Source: CBDAPI01 sp964565865 (lineage in GTDB: Bacteria; Acidobacteriota; UBA6911; RPQK01; CBDAPI01). Taken from it: a DNA stretch of 64,000 nucleotides. The notes under the pieces were generated by a model. It was given only the letters and a program-made list of their open reading frames with translations. It was not told the DNA's origin and made no database searches. Location: positions 1 through 64,000 of the forward strand of contig CAZMGM010000004.1 of the NCBI GenBank assembly GCA_964565865.1, given 5' to 3'. Below are positions 16,088 through 24,849 of the stretch, piece by piece (the first letter of the stretch is position 1; every line of letters starts with the position of its first letter). The translations under genes were made by a program, and so were the position numbers.

Positions 16088-16627
16088 TCAATCTTTGTCC
16101 AGGAAAAGGAGAAAGTTGTTGCGGGTCGGCTCTCCAGTTTCCCCCGTTTTTTGAAGCACAAAAAGAATCTCTTTATTCCCTGAATCGACCGATTGGAAAA
16201 CTCTCATCGTGGCTTTCCAATCACGCGGTTCATACTCGTACTGGGCCTGTCCGGTTTTACTGTAGTGGCGTTCCTCGTCGGTCCCGATCGGTATCGCTGT
16301 GGGACGGAAAAAGAGCGTCCCCACGACGGGCACGACCCACGTCTGTGACGCCTGTTTCTGGTGCGGCAGCCCATTGACAACGGCGATAATTCGTTCTCCT
16401 CTCAGAAACACCAGTGAGTGATGTCCTTTCTCAAAGTGCAGCTCCAGGTTATAACTCCCCTTTTCGATACGGACCCCTTCTCCGGTGTACAGGTCCATGG
16501 GAAGATACAGCTGGCTCACGTGTGAAGGCTGATCCGGGACTGGTATTGGTGAAGCCAACAGAAAGCCAGACAGAAAGAGCAAGGACAAGCCTCTCATCAG
16601 CATCGTCATCACCGGCTTATTTTGCAT
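16088..16627 (-). CDS. Small exported protein of unknown function
   Basis: About 179 residues with a signal peptide (MRGLSLLFLSGFLLASPIP) and a beta-rich mature part (S-Y-N-L-E-L-H-F-E-K-G-H-H-S-L-V-F-L, then W-V-V-P-V-V-G-T-L-F-F-R-P). No family is recognised. Several in-frame ATGs (16627, 16609, 16603, 16597) could start it and none has a strong ribosome-binding site. It converges with the Nramp-like gene, with 31 bp between the stops. Confidence 0.55.
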   Translation of the reverse strand: MQNKPVMTMLMRGLSLLFLSGFLLASPIPVPDQPSHVSQLYLPMDLYTGEGVRIEKGSYNLELHFEKGHHSLVFLRGERIIAVVNGLPHQKQASQTWVVPVVGTLFFRPTAIPIGTDEERHYSKTGQAQYEYEPRDWKATMRVFQSVDSGNKEILFVLQKTGETGEPTRNNFLLFLDKD

Positions 16628-16700
16628 TCTGCGGAGTTTTGTATCTGGACCCACGGTCCGGGTCATAACACTACACAAGAAACTTCCGCCATGCGAGCCA

Positions 16701-18155
16701 CTAGGCTCGCGTGAGTCTTTCCGATAGATCGTTCTGTCCCCCGACGTCAGTCAAACGCATGTCGCGACCCTGGGTCAAGTAGGTGAGTCTGGTGTGATCG
16801 AGCCCCAGCAGCGACAGGATGGTGGCGTGCAGATCATGGATGTGTACCCGGTCCTCAATGGCCCGCAGGCCCAGTTCATCCGTCGCTCCGATCACCTTTC
16901 CGCCCCGGATCCCCCCCCCTGCCATCCAGCAGCTGAACCCGTGTGGATTGTGGTCCCTTCCCCTGTCACCCTGGGCAACGGCCGTGCGGCCAAACTCTCC
17001 TATCCAGACCACCAGAGTACTTTCCAGCAGGCCTCGCTGTTTCAGATCCGCCAGCAGTCCGGCAATGGGTTTGTCGGTCTTCCTCGCGTTAGAAACGTGA
17101 TTTTCATCGCACTTGGCGTGTCCGTCCCAGCTTCCCTTGTAGAGCTGTACAAAACGAACACCCCGTTCGACCATGCGCCGTGATAGTAGACAGATCCGAC
17201 CGAACTCAGAAGTTTTTTCGTCGTTCAGGCCGTACATGCTTCGAATGGACTCGGTCTCGCTGGCGAGGTCCGTCAATTCGGGGGCTTCCGTCTGCATTCG
17301 GAAGGCCAGTTCGTAATTCGAAATGCTGGCAGCCAGGCGGCTGTCATCCTGCCGCTCTTCCAGATGGCGGCGGTTCCATGACTGGAGCTGCTTCAGGATC
17401 CTATGTTGTTTGTTGGGACTGATCTGAGACGGAGGCTCCAGGTTTTGAAAGGGGGCTCCCTCGTTGTAGGCTCGCGTGGCCTGGTAGACCGCGGGCAAAA
17501 ACCCCGAGCCGTGCAGGGATGCATCACTGGACGTGGCGGTCCCTTCTGCCATGGAGATAAAGCCTGGAAAATTCGCATTTTCGCTTCCCAGCCCGTAAGT
17601 GACCCAGGAACCCAGGGACGGGTGCCCCAGTCGAACCGACCCGGTGAAGAGCCTGCTGATAGAGGGACCGTGAATGAGAGAATCGTGATAGCAGGAGCGG
17701 ACCACCGCCAGTTCATCGGCGTGTTGGCCCACGTTCTCGAAAAGATCCGAGATCTCGATCCCGGATTCGCCGTAGCGCTGGAACGTTCGGGGCGAGCCCA
17801 TCAACTTCGCTTCGTGAGCCTTGACGAACTGCAGGTTCAGATCCTCAGGCCGGAAGCTGGGCGGCAAATACTGCCCGTCCAGGCGATTCAATTCGGGCTT
17901 GGGATCGAAGGTATCGAGGTGTGAAGGACCGCCCTGCATGAACATGAAGATGACGTTCTTTGCCCTGGCCGGAAAATGTGGCGTCCGGGGTGCGAGAGGT
18001 CCATCCGTCACTGCTCCCCCCAAAGCCCTGCCGAAAGTGGCTTCCTCGGCCAGCAGGCATCCCAGGGCCACAGCTCCAAAGCCGAAGCCGGATCTAGCCA
18101 GGAATTCCCGCCTGGAACTCACCGTTTCATTCAGGTTACAGCACTCAAAGTTCAT
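16701..18155 (-). CDS. DUF1501 domain protein with Tat signal
   Basis: A 484-residue protein of the DUF1501 family, related to sulfatases/alkaline phosphatases. A twin-arginine signal (S-S-R-R-E-F-L-A-R-S-G-F-G) opens it, and then come FMFMQGGPSHLDTFDPKP, Y-H-D-S-L-I-H-G-P-S-I-S-R-L-F-T-G and WIGEFGRTAVAQG, with G-R-D-H-N-P-H-G near the end. It is encoded 31 bp after the DUF1549/DUF1553 gene, the standard pairing in Planctomycetes and Acidobacteria. The pair is thought to act on extracellular or periplasmic polymers, but its substrate is not established. A GAAGGA ribosome-binding site precedes the ATG. Confidence 0.9.
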   Translation of the reverse strand: MNFECCNLNETVSSRREFLARSGFGFGAVALGCLLAEEATFGRALGGAVTDGPLAPRTPHFPARAKNVIFMFMQGGPSHLDTFDPKPELNRLDGQYLPPSFRPEDLNLQFVKAHEAKLMGSPRTFQRYGESGIEISDLFENVGQHADELAVVRSCYHDSLIHGPSISRLFTGSVRLGHPSLGSWVTYGLGSENANFPGFISMAEGTATSSDASLHGSGFLPAVYQATRAYNEGAPFQNLEPPSQISPNKQHRILKQLQSWNRRHLEERQDDSRLAASISNYELAFRMQTEAPELTDLASETESIRSMYGLNDEKTSEFGRICLLSRRMVERGVRFVQLYKGSWDGHAKCDENHVSNARKTDKPIAGLLADLKQRGLLESTLVVWIGEFGRTAVAQGDRGRDHNPHGFSCWMAGGGIRGGKVIGATDELGLRAIEDRVHIHDLHATILSLLGLDHTRLTYLTQGRDMRLTDVGGQNDLSERLTRA

Positions 18156-18186
18156 AATAGATGTCCTTCTAATCAGTAGAGGCTCT

Positions 18187-20859
18187 TCAGTCGATGTATA
18201 CGAACTCGTTCAGGTTGAAGAGGGTCAAGCACAGTTCCGTCAGAGCGGAGAGACGGGCCGGGCCGATCCCAGCCAGCCCGGACGGAGTGTTTTCCCGATC
18301 ATCCTGCAGTGCTTCCTCACTGGCCAACCCTTCCAACAGGGCGAGAGCCTCATGCCTTTCATCTTCAGAAGGTGGCCGTCCCAGGGCCATCTGCCAGCCT
18401 GCATTCACCCAGGAGGAAGAATTGTCCCCATGCATGGTTACCAGGCGTTCGGCCATTTCTCTAGCCTGGCGAAGTACTATTCCATTGTTGAGTAACCAGA
18501 GGGCCTGGGGCGCCACCGTAGTCACGTCGCGAGTCGGGCAACTGGTCGATGAGTCGGGCCGGTCGAATGTCCGGAACATCGGAAAAGTGAAGCTCCGCCT
18601 GGATAGGATGTAGATCCCCCGTCGGGTGTGCTCAGCCGGGTCGGCTGTGGTCGGCCACAGAAAGGTTGCAGGCAGCCCGGTCAGTTCATCAACCGGTAAG
18701 GACGGCAGCACGGGGCGGCCCCCCATCTTCAGATTGAGGGTCCCACCCACGGCGTGAAGAGCATCCCACACTGCCTCGGCTTCTAGGCGCCGCCGGCTTA
18801 TGCGCCACAGAAAACGGTTGTCAGGATCCATAGCGATGTTGTGCCGGTTCACATATCGGCTTGCCATACGGTAGGTGCTGGACAGCATGATCACCCGGTG
18901 CATTGCTTTGATGTTCCAGCCCCGGGCCACGAACTCAGTTGCCAACCAGTCCAGTAACCCAGGATGAGTTGGAGGTTCCCCCTGGACACCGTAATCGTTG
19001 GGCGTCAGCACGATCCCCTGTCCAAAGTGCCACTGCCACAGACGATTCACCATTACCCGGGCAGTGAGAGGATGATCCGGACGGGTCAACCACAGGGCTA
19101 GTTGCTTGCGCGTCTGGTAAGCCGTGGTCTCGGCGGATGGCCTCTCTGCATCCATCGTACTTCCAAGGTAATCGAATACAGCAGGGACGGCCGCCGCCAC
19201 CCGCTCCTCCCTGTCCTCTAACTCTCCTCGGTTCAGAACATGGACTTCCGGGATCAGCTCTAGCTGACGGTGACCGAGTACCGACGCAGTAGGCAAGTCG
19301 TATAATCCATCGTAGTCGACCGTGTGTGAGAAGTCCTGGTGAGGCAGCTTGAGCAAGGTTTGCCCCATAGTCTTGAACCGTTTGTCTCGCTCAGCCTGCT
19401 CCTCCGGAGTCATCCGTTTTTCCCATTCAAGGGAGGATCCGAATCTGGGATCAGAGAAAACGTCTTTTTCTAGGGACTTGAGCACCTCGACCAGGGGTAT
19501 AACCAGCTCTTTCTGCTCGGGAGTCCTCTTCTCTTCGGAAAGTTCATAGGCTTCCACTACTGCGGGTGGAAATTCTGACTTGACCTCCCCTGTAATCCTT
19601 TCCTTGACCTGTGCCTCGTACAACCGGTAAGCCGTTCTCGCTTCATCGACCGCAATCATCAGAGGATAGGACTCATTGCGGTGGAACATCCCCATCTTCG
19701 TGACCACTGGAATCTGTACAGGCTGGCTGGCCGCAAAAAAGGCCTGAAGGCGATAATAATCCCGCTGCGAAATGGGATCAAATTTGTGGGTGTGACAACG
19801 AGCACAGGCGACGGTCAGCCCCATAAACGCAGCACCTGTGGTGTCGACCCAGTCCGTCAACCGCTCGTGGACCAGTTTGGGGGCGTCAAGGAGGGACTCG
19901 ATTATTTCAGGTCCAAACGTAAACAGGCCCGTACCGATTCGGGCTTCCAGATGTTCGAGCTTTTCTGGGGAAATACCATAGTACTCGTCGTGGAGATCGA
20001 GATTATTGGGCCACAGCTCGTCACCCGCAATTTGCTCTTGTATAAACCGATCGTAAGGCTTGTTTTCGTTGAACGACTTAATCACGTAATCGCGATAACG
20101 CCAGGCGTTGGGGAAATATTCGTCAGTTTCATAGCCCTTGCTGTCGGCATAGCGCACCACGTCCAGCCAGTGTCTGGCCCAGCGCTCTCCATAACGGGGA
20201 GAGACTAACAGGTCGTCAATCAGCTTTTTGTAGGCGTCGGGAGAAGAGTCTTCCAGAAAGCTTTCGACTTGTTTGGGGGTGGGGGGAAGGCCGGTCAAAT
20301 CAAAGAAGGCTCGTCGAATCAGGGTGCGTTTGTTCGCCTCTGGAGCGTGCTCGAGCCCCTTTTCTTCCAGCTTTGCCAGGATAAAGGCGTCGATGGGATT
20401 GTGCCCCCAGCCGTCATTTTTCTTTGTCGCGGGCACAGGAGGGCGGCGGGGTCTGCGCAACGACCACCAGCCTGGCTCGGAGTGGGATGCCGTCACCAGT
20501 CCCCAGGGAGCCCCTACGTCAATCCACTCCCGCAGGGCTTCAAGGTCCTCGGCAGGAAGTGGCGGATTTTTGGGAGGCATTTTTAGCTCCCCGCTGTGAG
20601 AGACTGCCAGAAATAAAAGGCTCTCTTCTGCGTTCCCGGGCACCAGGGCCGGACCCCGCTGGCCGCCCGTCAGCATCGACTCACGATTTCTTAGATCGAG
20701 GCCCGATATTGCCACTTGCCCGTGGCAGACAAGACATTCACGCTGCAGGATCCGCTGGGCTGTCCCCCACAGCGTGGATTCAGCTTGTGCAAGGGAAAAC
20801 GAGGAAGTTCCCAGAAAAGATCCGATCAGTAAGGTAATGGCTCGGATTGAGGGGATCAT
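18187..20859 (-). CDS. PSCyt1/DUF1549/DUF1553 (PSD1) cytochrome-type protein
   Basis: An 890-residue exported protein. After a signal peptide comes a Planctomycete-type cytochrome c domain (PSCyt1) with heme motif C-L-V-C-H near residue 43, then DUF1549 (PSCyt2: GWGHNPIDAFILAKLEEKGL, FFDLTGLPPTPKQV, RYGERWARHWLDVVRYADS) containing a second heme motif C-A-R-C-H, and a C-terminal DUF1553 (DHPLTARVMVNRLWQWHFGQ). It is transcribed ahead of the DUF1501 gene. The start is ATG 20859 or the adjacent GTG 20862; neither has a clear ribosome-binding site. A redox role in polymer oxidation is often proposed but unproven. Confidence 0.9.
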   Translation of the reverse strand: MIPSIRAITLLIGSFLGTSSFSLAQAESTLWGTAQRILQRECLVCHGQVAISGLDLRNRESMLTGGQRGPALVPGNAEESLLFLAVSHSGELKMPPKNPPLPAEDLEALREWIDVGAPWGLVTASHSEPGWWSLRRPRRPPVPATKKNDGWGHNPIDAFILAKLEEKGLEHAPEANKRTLIRRAFFDLTGLPPTPKQVESFLEDSSPDAYKKLIDDLLVSPRYGERWARHWLDVVRYADSKGYETDEYFPNAWRYRDYVIKSFNENKPYDRFIQEQIAGDELWPNNLDLHDEYYGISPEKLEHLEARIGTGLFTFGPEIIESLLDAPKLVHERLTDWVDTTGAAFMGLTVACARCHTHKFDPISQRDYYRLQAFFAASQPVQIPVVTKMGMFHRNESYPLMIAVDEARTAYRLYEAQVKERITGEVKSEFPPAVVEAYELSEEKRTPEQKELVIPLVEVLKSLEKDVFSDPRFGSSLEWEKRMTPEEQAERDKRFKTMGQTLLKLPHQDFSHTVDYDGLYDLPTASVLGHRQLELIPEVHVLNRGELEDREERVAAAVPAVFDYLGSTMDAERPSAETTAYQTRKQLALWLTRPDHPLTARVMVNRLWQWHFGQGIVLTPNDYGVQGEPPTHPGLLDWLATEFVARGWNIKAMHRVIMLSSTYRMASRYVNRHNIAMDPDNRFLWRISRRRLEAEAVWDALHAVGGTLNLKMGGRPVLPSLPVDELTGLPATFLWPTTADPAEHTRRGIYILSRRSFTFPMFRTFDRPDSSTSCPTRDVTTVAPQALWLLNNGIVLRQAREMAERLVTMHGDNSSSWVNAGWQMALGRPPSEDERHEALALLEGLASEEALQDDRENTPSGLAGIGPARLSALTELCLTLFNLNEFVYID

Positions 20860-20915
20860 CACGCAAAAAAAATGTTAGCAGGAATGATTACTGGAAGCCA
20901 CCAGAATCGCCGACC

Positions 20916-21917
20916 TCAGAACCACCTGGCTTTGTCGACCACGTTCCGCAGGTTTCTTCCCTGAGCAAATCGTTCAATATTGTCCAGCAGGACCTCCAGA
21001 TGACGGCCGGCGATCCGGGGGGAGTGTCCGGCCATGTGAGGCGTGATGATTACATTTTCCATTTTCCAGAGTGGATGTCCTGAGGGGAGTGGTTCCGTTT
21101 CAAAAACATCGAGCCCGGCTCCTCCCAGTTCGCCTGATTGTAGGGCTGCCGTCAGATCCTCCAAGTCTACAATCATGCCGCGGCCGATGTTGATCAAATA
21201 GGCGGTCTGCTTCATTTGACAGAACTGGGTGCTCCGGAAGAGCTTTTCAGTCTCCGGTGTGTGCGGCGCTGCGATCACAACAAAATCGCTTTCAGCCAGG
21301 AGGTCGGGGAGACGCTCCGGCCGCCACACGGCGTCGACTCCCTCGGGGGCTTCGGTTCGCACAGGATCGACGGCCACGACTCGCATTCCCATCACCAGCC
21401 CACGGCGTGCCACTTCTAAACCAATTCCGCCCAGGCCCACGATGCCAAGCACCGTATCTGCAAGGTGCACATGAGCACGGTCAACCGGACCCACTTCAGC
21501 CATTCCTGTGGTTACGGCTGGGCGCTCCGACTCACCCCCGACCGCTTCCCATCGGCCCTCCAGCTGGTGGCGAATATAGTGGTGAAAGTTGCGGGCGAAG
21601 CAGAGAATGTAGCCAAAGACGTGGTCCCCGATCACGTCCGAGAAAAGCCCCCGCATGTTGCTCAACCGGCAGGGGTGCTTGATCAACTCGGGAAACATGT
21701 AGTGCTCGAGGCTGGCTGTAGGTGACTGCACCCACACCAGCCGGCGGGATGCAGAAAGGAGTTCTGGGGTAATCGTGCCGAAAAAGGCGTCGGCATCCAC
21801 GATCTCCTGCAGGGCTTCAGCCTCGCTGGCGGCGTTTCGGACCGACATTGCTCCTGCAGCGGCAGTGATTTTTTCCAGACGCTTAGCTTCAACAGTTGGG
21901 TAGATAACCAGTTTCAA
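20916..21917 (-). CDS. D-2-hydroxyacid dehydrogenase (NAD-binding)
   Basis: A 333-residue member of the D-isomer 2-hydroxyacid dehydrogenase family, interconverting a D-2-hydroxy acid and a 2-keto acid with NAD(P). The Rossmann loop is V-L-G-I-V-G-L-G-G-I-G; the catalytic Arg is in I-N-I-G-R-G, the Glu in L-D-V-F-E-T-E-P-L and the His in ITPHMAGHSPRIAG. The start is a TTG at 21917 with an AGGGAGAA ribosome-binding site 6 nt away; longer starts would run into the upstream gene. It is probably cotranscribed with the SAF-domain oxidoreductase. Its substrate is unknown. Confidence 0.88.
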   Translation of the reverse strand: MKLVIYPTVEAKRLEKITAAAGAMSVRNAASEAEALQEIVDADAFFGTITPELLSASRRLVWVQSPTASLEHYMFPELIKHPCRLSNMRGLFSDVIGDHVFGYILCFARNFHHYIRHQLEGRWEAVGGESERPAVTTGMAEVGPVDRAHVHLADTVLGIVGLGGIGLEVARRGLVMGMRVVAVDPVRTEAPEGVDAVWRPERLPDLLAESDFVVIAAPHTPETEKLFRSTQFCQMKQTAYLINIGRGMIVDLEDLTAALQSGELGGAGLDVFETEPLPSGHPLWKMENVIITPHMAGHSPRIAGRHLEVLLDNIERFAQGRNLRNVVDKARWF

Positions 21918-21954
21918 GATGCGTTCTCCCTTCGAAAAAAGGGGATAGTTTATT

Positions 21955-23319
21955 CTACCCCCTTCCCTCCTTTTCCTGTCCGAACACACGTTCCATTTCC
22001 TTGCGAAAACGCAGGATCGAGTTCCGGGAATCAATCTTCACGTCCGACCATAAGAGGGTCTGGCCTTCGGGAATATCATTCAAGAGCACAAGGTTGTTCG
22101 ATAGTCCTATCGGCAGTGTTCCGGTACTGACGGCTTGTTCAGAGGACATGAGCGTTCCATAAACGCAGTAACCCCCTTCGCCATCCAGGACTTCCCCGCT
22201 GGAAAGGGAGCGCTTGGCCGTGGCTGCCACGTCTCCCCTGAAGTAACAGGGGGAGCCGGTGGCCTCACCCCGCAGACCGACCTTGAGGACACTGATGCTC
22301 AACTCCAGACCAATCAGATGAGCAGGACGATAGAGAGCGGTGTAGCGCCCCGTAGAGTCGGTGACCATCCCATACTCGCTGAAACAACGCATGACGTATT
22401 CATTGGGGGCCTCGAAAGTTACGTAAACTCCCCAGCGCAGGTCCAGGAACACAGGGCTTCCGTCCCGTTCCAAACTTGACACGACCTCAACGGTGCCCGA
22501 GTGGGACAACTGACCGCCGCTGGCACGAGGTCGGCAGACCTCGGGGAGGTCATTCACCCCGCAGGGGGGAAAGGACAGGCCCTCGGGTTGAGGCTTCAAA
22601 CCAGTTGCATTCGCCACGGCGGCCATTTCAATGGCTGACTTCGTTCCGTCTAGAAAGGAGTTGAACATCTTGGTGTTGAGACCGCCGTCGGCTGCCTGCT
22701 TGGTGTTCAGGCCGTAGTAATCCCAGACCGTTTCTGGAGTTGAAGAATGGTAGATGGGCAGGTAGCTTGTACCCTTACCGGCGCAGACGACATCAAAGCC
22801 AGTGGAACGCGCCCAGTCGACCAGCTCGCAGATCAGGGCAGGCTGGTCCCCATAGGCCAGACTGTAGACTACCCCGGCGTCGCGCGCGCGGCGGGCCAGC
22901 AGGGGCCCTGCCACTGCATCCGCCTCCACGTTGACCATCACGACGTGGACCCCTTCCTGGAAGGCTTTGAGGGCGTGGTCAATGCCTGCGCTCGGGTCAC
23001 CCGTCGACTCGACCACGATGTCCAGACCGTCGGCCTGCAGGAGAGATTCAGCGTTGTCACAGATGCAAGTCGACCCGAATTTAAGGGCCGCCGTGAAGCT
23101 ATCGGCAGCATATTGTTCTTCTGGCCAGTGTGCTCGGCTCAAGGCCAGACGTGCCAGTTCCTGAGAGAGGTCTGCCACTCCGAGTACGTGCAGGCCTGGC
23201 AGACGCCTGGCCTGGCTCAAGAACATCGTGGCGAACTTGCCGGCTCCGATGACTCCGACCCGCAGGGGTTTCTCGGCTTCCGCCCGCTTCGCCAGTTGTT
23301 TTACCAACGAACTTTGCAT
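21955..23319 (-). CDS. Homoserine-dehydrogenase-like oxidoreductase with SAF domain (COG4091 type)
   Basis: A 454-residue protein with an N-terminal NAD(P)-binding domain (L-R-V-G-V-I-G-A-G-K-F-A-T-M-F), V-E-S-T-G-D-P-S-A-G-I-D-H-A and A-Y-G-D-Q-P-A-L-I-C-E-L, and a C-terminal SAF-like domain ending L-N-D-I-P-E-G-Q-T-L. It resembles the predicted homoserine dehydrogenases of COG4091, which act on branched or sugar-derived acids in characterised cases. The ATG at 23319 matches the usual N-terminus; an in-frame GTG at 23373 would add 18 residues. It sits between the hydroxyacid dehydrogenase gene and a broken sugar-isomerase gene, suggesting a former sugar-acid pathway. Confidence 0.8.
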   Translation of the reverse strand: MQSSLVKQLAKRAEAEKPLRVGVIGAGKFATMFLSQARRLPGLHVLGVADLSQELARLALSRAHWPEEQYAADSFTAALKFGSTCICDNAESLLQADGLDIVVESTGDPSAGIDHALKAFQEGVHVVMVNVEADAVAGPLLARRARDAGVVYSLAYGDQPALICELVDWARSTGFDVVCAGKGTSYLPIYHSSTPETVWDYYGLNTKQAADGGLNTKMFNSFLDGTKSAIEMAAVANATGLKPQPEGLSFPPCGVNDLPEVCRPRASGGQLSHSGTVEVVSSLERDGSPVFLDLRWGVYVTFEAPNEYVMRCFSEYGMVTDSTGRYTALYRPAHLIGLELSISVLKVGLRGEATGSPCYFRGDVAATAKRSLSSGEVLDGEGGYCVYGTLMSSEQAVSTGTLPIGLSNNLVLLNDIPEGQTLLWSDVKIDSRNSILRFRKEMERVFGQEKEGRG

Positions 23320-23399
23320 CAAGATTCTGCTTAGAGTTGCCGGGCCCTTGTCCCGGTTGACCTCATCTCCCACCCGTCGGGAATAGGTGCCGGAGTAAA

Positions 23400-23591
23400 C
23401 TACCCCTTTTCATAGTACTCGTTTGGTAACTTGTGGCAGAGCAGACTGCCTCCTTTGCCAAGTAAGGCATCGATATCGTCATGCCAAAGTTCAATGGCCT
23501 CATAGCCAGCTTCTCCAGCCACCGCGATCTTCTCGAGAATGGGAGTGGTCTTGATGTTGCTGCCGTTCAGGCAGTCTTGAAAATCGGCCAC
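23400..23591 (-). pseudogene. 5' fragment of a sugar phosphate isomerase/epimerase gene
   Basis: A 63-residue frame whose first part (C-L-N-G-S-N-I-K, then L-E-K-I-A-V-A-G-E-A-G-Y-E-A-I-E-L-W-H-D-D-I-D) reads like the first strand and helix of xylose-isomerase-like TIM barrels. It ends after L-G-K-G-G-S-L. The remaining roughly 200 residues of a normal family member are absent and the next gene begins within 80 bp. I infer a truncated gene. COG4091-type oxidoreductases are often encoded beside such isomerases, which supports the reading. Confidence 0.5.
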
Positions 23592-23681
23592 GGGCGTGAA
23601 TTCTGGTATCGAGATATCCTCAGGGAGTCCCCTTATAACACAGCTTGTCTTCAGCGTCTTTTTGCACAGTGCAGATTGATC

Positions 23682-23809
23682 TTCTCTGCCGCCCTTCCCG
23701 GGCTGGGGATTGCTTTGTCTGCCGTCCTCCGTGGGCTTGCGCCCACGGCCATTTTCTTGCGGCCGCTCCGCGGCCTCCGAGCCAGTCTCCGATTGGGGGC
23801 GGCAGAGAA
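23682..23809. repeat. Composite palindromic element
   Basis: A perfect 13-bp inverted repeat (TTCTCTGCCGCCC at 23682-23694 and its complement at 23797-23809) encloses two perfect internal hairpins. The first is CCGTGGGC-TTGC-GCCCACGG at 23729-23748; the second is GGCCGC-TCC-GCGGCC at 23761-23775. The whole 128-bp unit lies in the gap between the SAM methyltransferase gene and the sugar-isomerase remnant. It could be a REP/MITE-like mobile repeat or a structured RNA. No protein gene is evident in it. Confidence 0.7.
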
Positions 23810-23847
23810 CCGGGGGTCCGAAAGGCCCCGCAACAGCCCACCCGGAG

Positions 23848-24447
23848 TCACGACTTCCTGAGAACTAACAGATAGAAGTCCTTCTCATCCGTGAAGTGGA
23901 CGACCTCGAGTGGGATTTCAAGGATAAGCTCACCCAGACGCTCCTGATCGGGAAGAAGATGCGGTGTGCGGCGGGAATCACCGCGATTTAGATCGGCCAC
24001 AAAACGGGAACCCAGGGGATGGCTTATGCAGATTCGGCCGCCGCTGCGCTGCCTGTCTACAACTTTCTCAAGGGTGGCTCGCTGATCCCACACGTTGCCG
24101 AACATGGCGTTGAGGAACACGGCATCGAAACGGCCTAGGCTTTCCGGTAGATCGATGACGTCTCCAAGCCAGAAGATGACCCCGTCATGCTGTTTCCGTG
24201 CCATTGCCAGCATGGTTGCGCTCAGATCGCATCCTACAACCTCGTCGATTCCGTACTCCCGAATCAATGGAATCAGGACACCCGTGCCCGTGCCCACGTC
24301 CAAAGCCCGCTCGCCCCTGGAAAGCGCGGCCCTAGCAACGATGCGTTTCAGGCGTTCTTCCACCTCGTCTGGAATGGGCATGCAGAAGTTGTCAAGCTCC
24401 TCAGCAAAGATTTTCTGCTGGTACTTATTATGAGCAACACGAGCCAC
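23848..24447 (-). CDS. Class I SAM-dependent methyltransferase
   Basis: A 199-residue Rossmann-fold methyltransferase. Motif I is A-L-D-V-G-T-G-T-G-V-L, followed by V-V-G-C-D-L-S-A-T-M-L (the SAM ribose acidic residue), W-L-G-D-V-I-D-L-P and F-D-A-V-F-L-N-A-M-F-G-N. The later segment ICISHPLGSRFVADLN is unusual and may define a subfamily. The start is a GTG at 24447 with AGGTAA upstream. A 19-bp palindrome sits 15-34 bp before the start. It lies at the end of the corrinoid island and could methylate a small molecule there, but the target is unknown. Confidence 0.75.
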   Translation of the reverse strand: MARVAHNKYQQKIFAEELDNFCMPIPDEVEERLKRIVARAALSRGERALDVGTGTGVLIPLIREYGIDEVVGCDLSATMLAMARKQHDGVIFWLGDVIDLPESLGRFDAVFLNAMFGNVWDQRATLEKVVDRQRSGGRICISHPLGSRFVADLNRGDSRRTPHLLPDQERLGELILEIPLEVVHFTDEKDFYLLVLRKS

Positions 24448-24462
24448 AGAATTACCTGGAGT

Positions 24463-24481
24463 GCGGCACTCAGAGTGCCGC
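24463..24481. promoter_or_regulatory. Perfect 19-bp palindrome upstream of the SAM methyltransferase
   Basis: GCGGCACTC and its exact complement GAGTGCCGC are separated by one base, at -16 to -34 from the GTG start at 24447. The position suits an operator or an untranslated-leader hairpin. The CACTC/GAGTG core recalls HrcA (CIRCE) half-sites, but the 1-bp spacer is wrong for CIRCE (9 bp). Confidence 0.4.
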
Positions 24482-24849
24482 CTTAACGGGCGGAAGTCAA
24501 CCTGTTGGCACTTGGAGGTGCGAATCTCCCAGGAGCGGGATTGTTCTCGAAAACCTTAACACGGTGTCGACAGGAAATAGCCGTGGTCGTAACCCCAAGG
24601 GAAACGGCTCTTGCATCTGACCAGCAGGGGCGAAGGGGCGACAGAGTTCGACAATTGAAGGTCAAGGACCCTGCTGGGCGGAACGATTCCATGGGGGGCC
24701 CATCAAAGCCCGCTGCGGAAGCAGCTGGAAGGGATCCTGGTGAGGTTGGCTCAGAATCCTACCCCCCGGGTTTTAGACGGGGGCTCTGACTCACCCGCCA
24801 GAACAGCGATCTTCCCCCCAACAAGAGGGGACAGAGCAAGGCCGGCACC
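24482..24849. other. Intergenic region without a recognised gene
   Basis: I see no credible gene. Past the 3' end of the corrinoid gene (minus strand), CCCCCG at 24763-24768 and CGGGGG at 24778-24783 could form a hairpin, but no T-run follows, so I do not call a terminator. I looked for cobalamin riboswitch core words on both strands and did not find them. Confidence 0.4.

Noticed and set aside
24448..24849. Cobalamin riboswitch expected near B12-dependent genes
   Set aside because: I looked for the conserved core words of the class upstream of corrinoid, activator, metV and nrdJ genes on the relevant strands and found none. A covariance search (RF00174) would be decisive.
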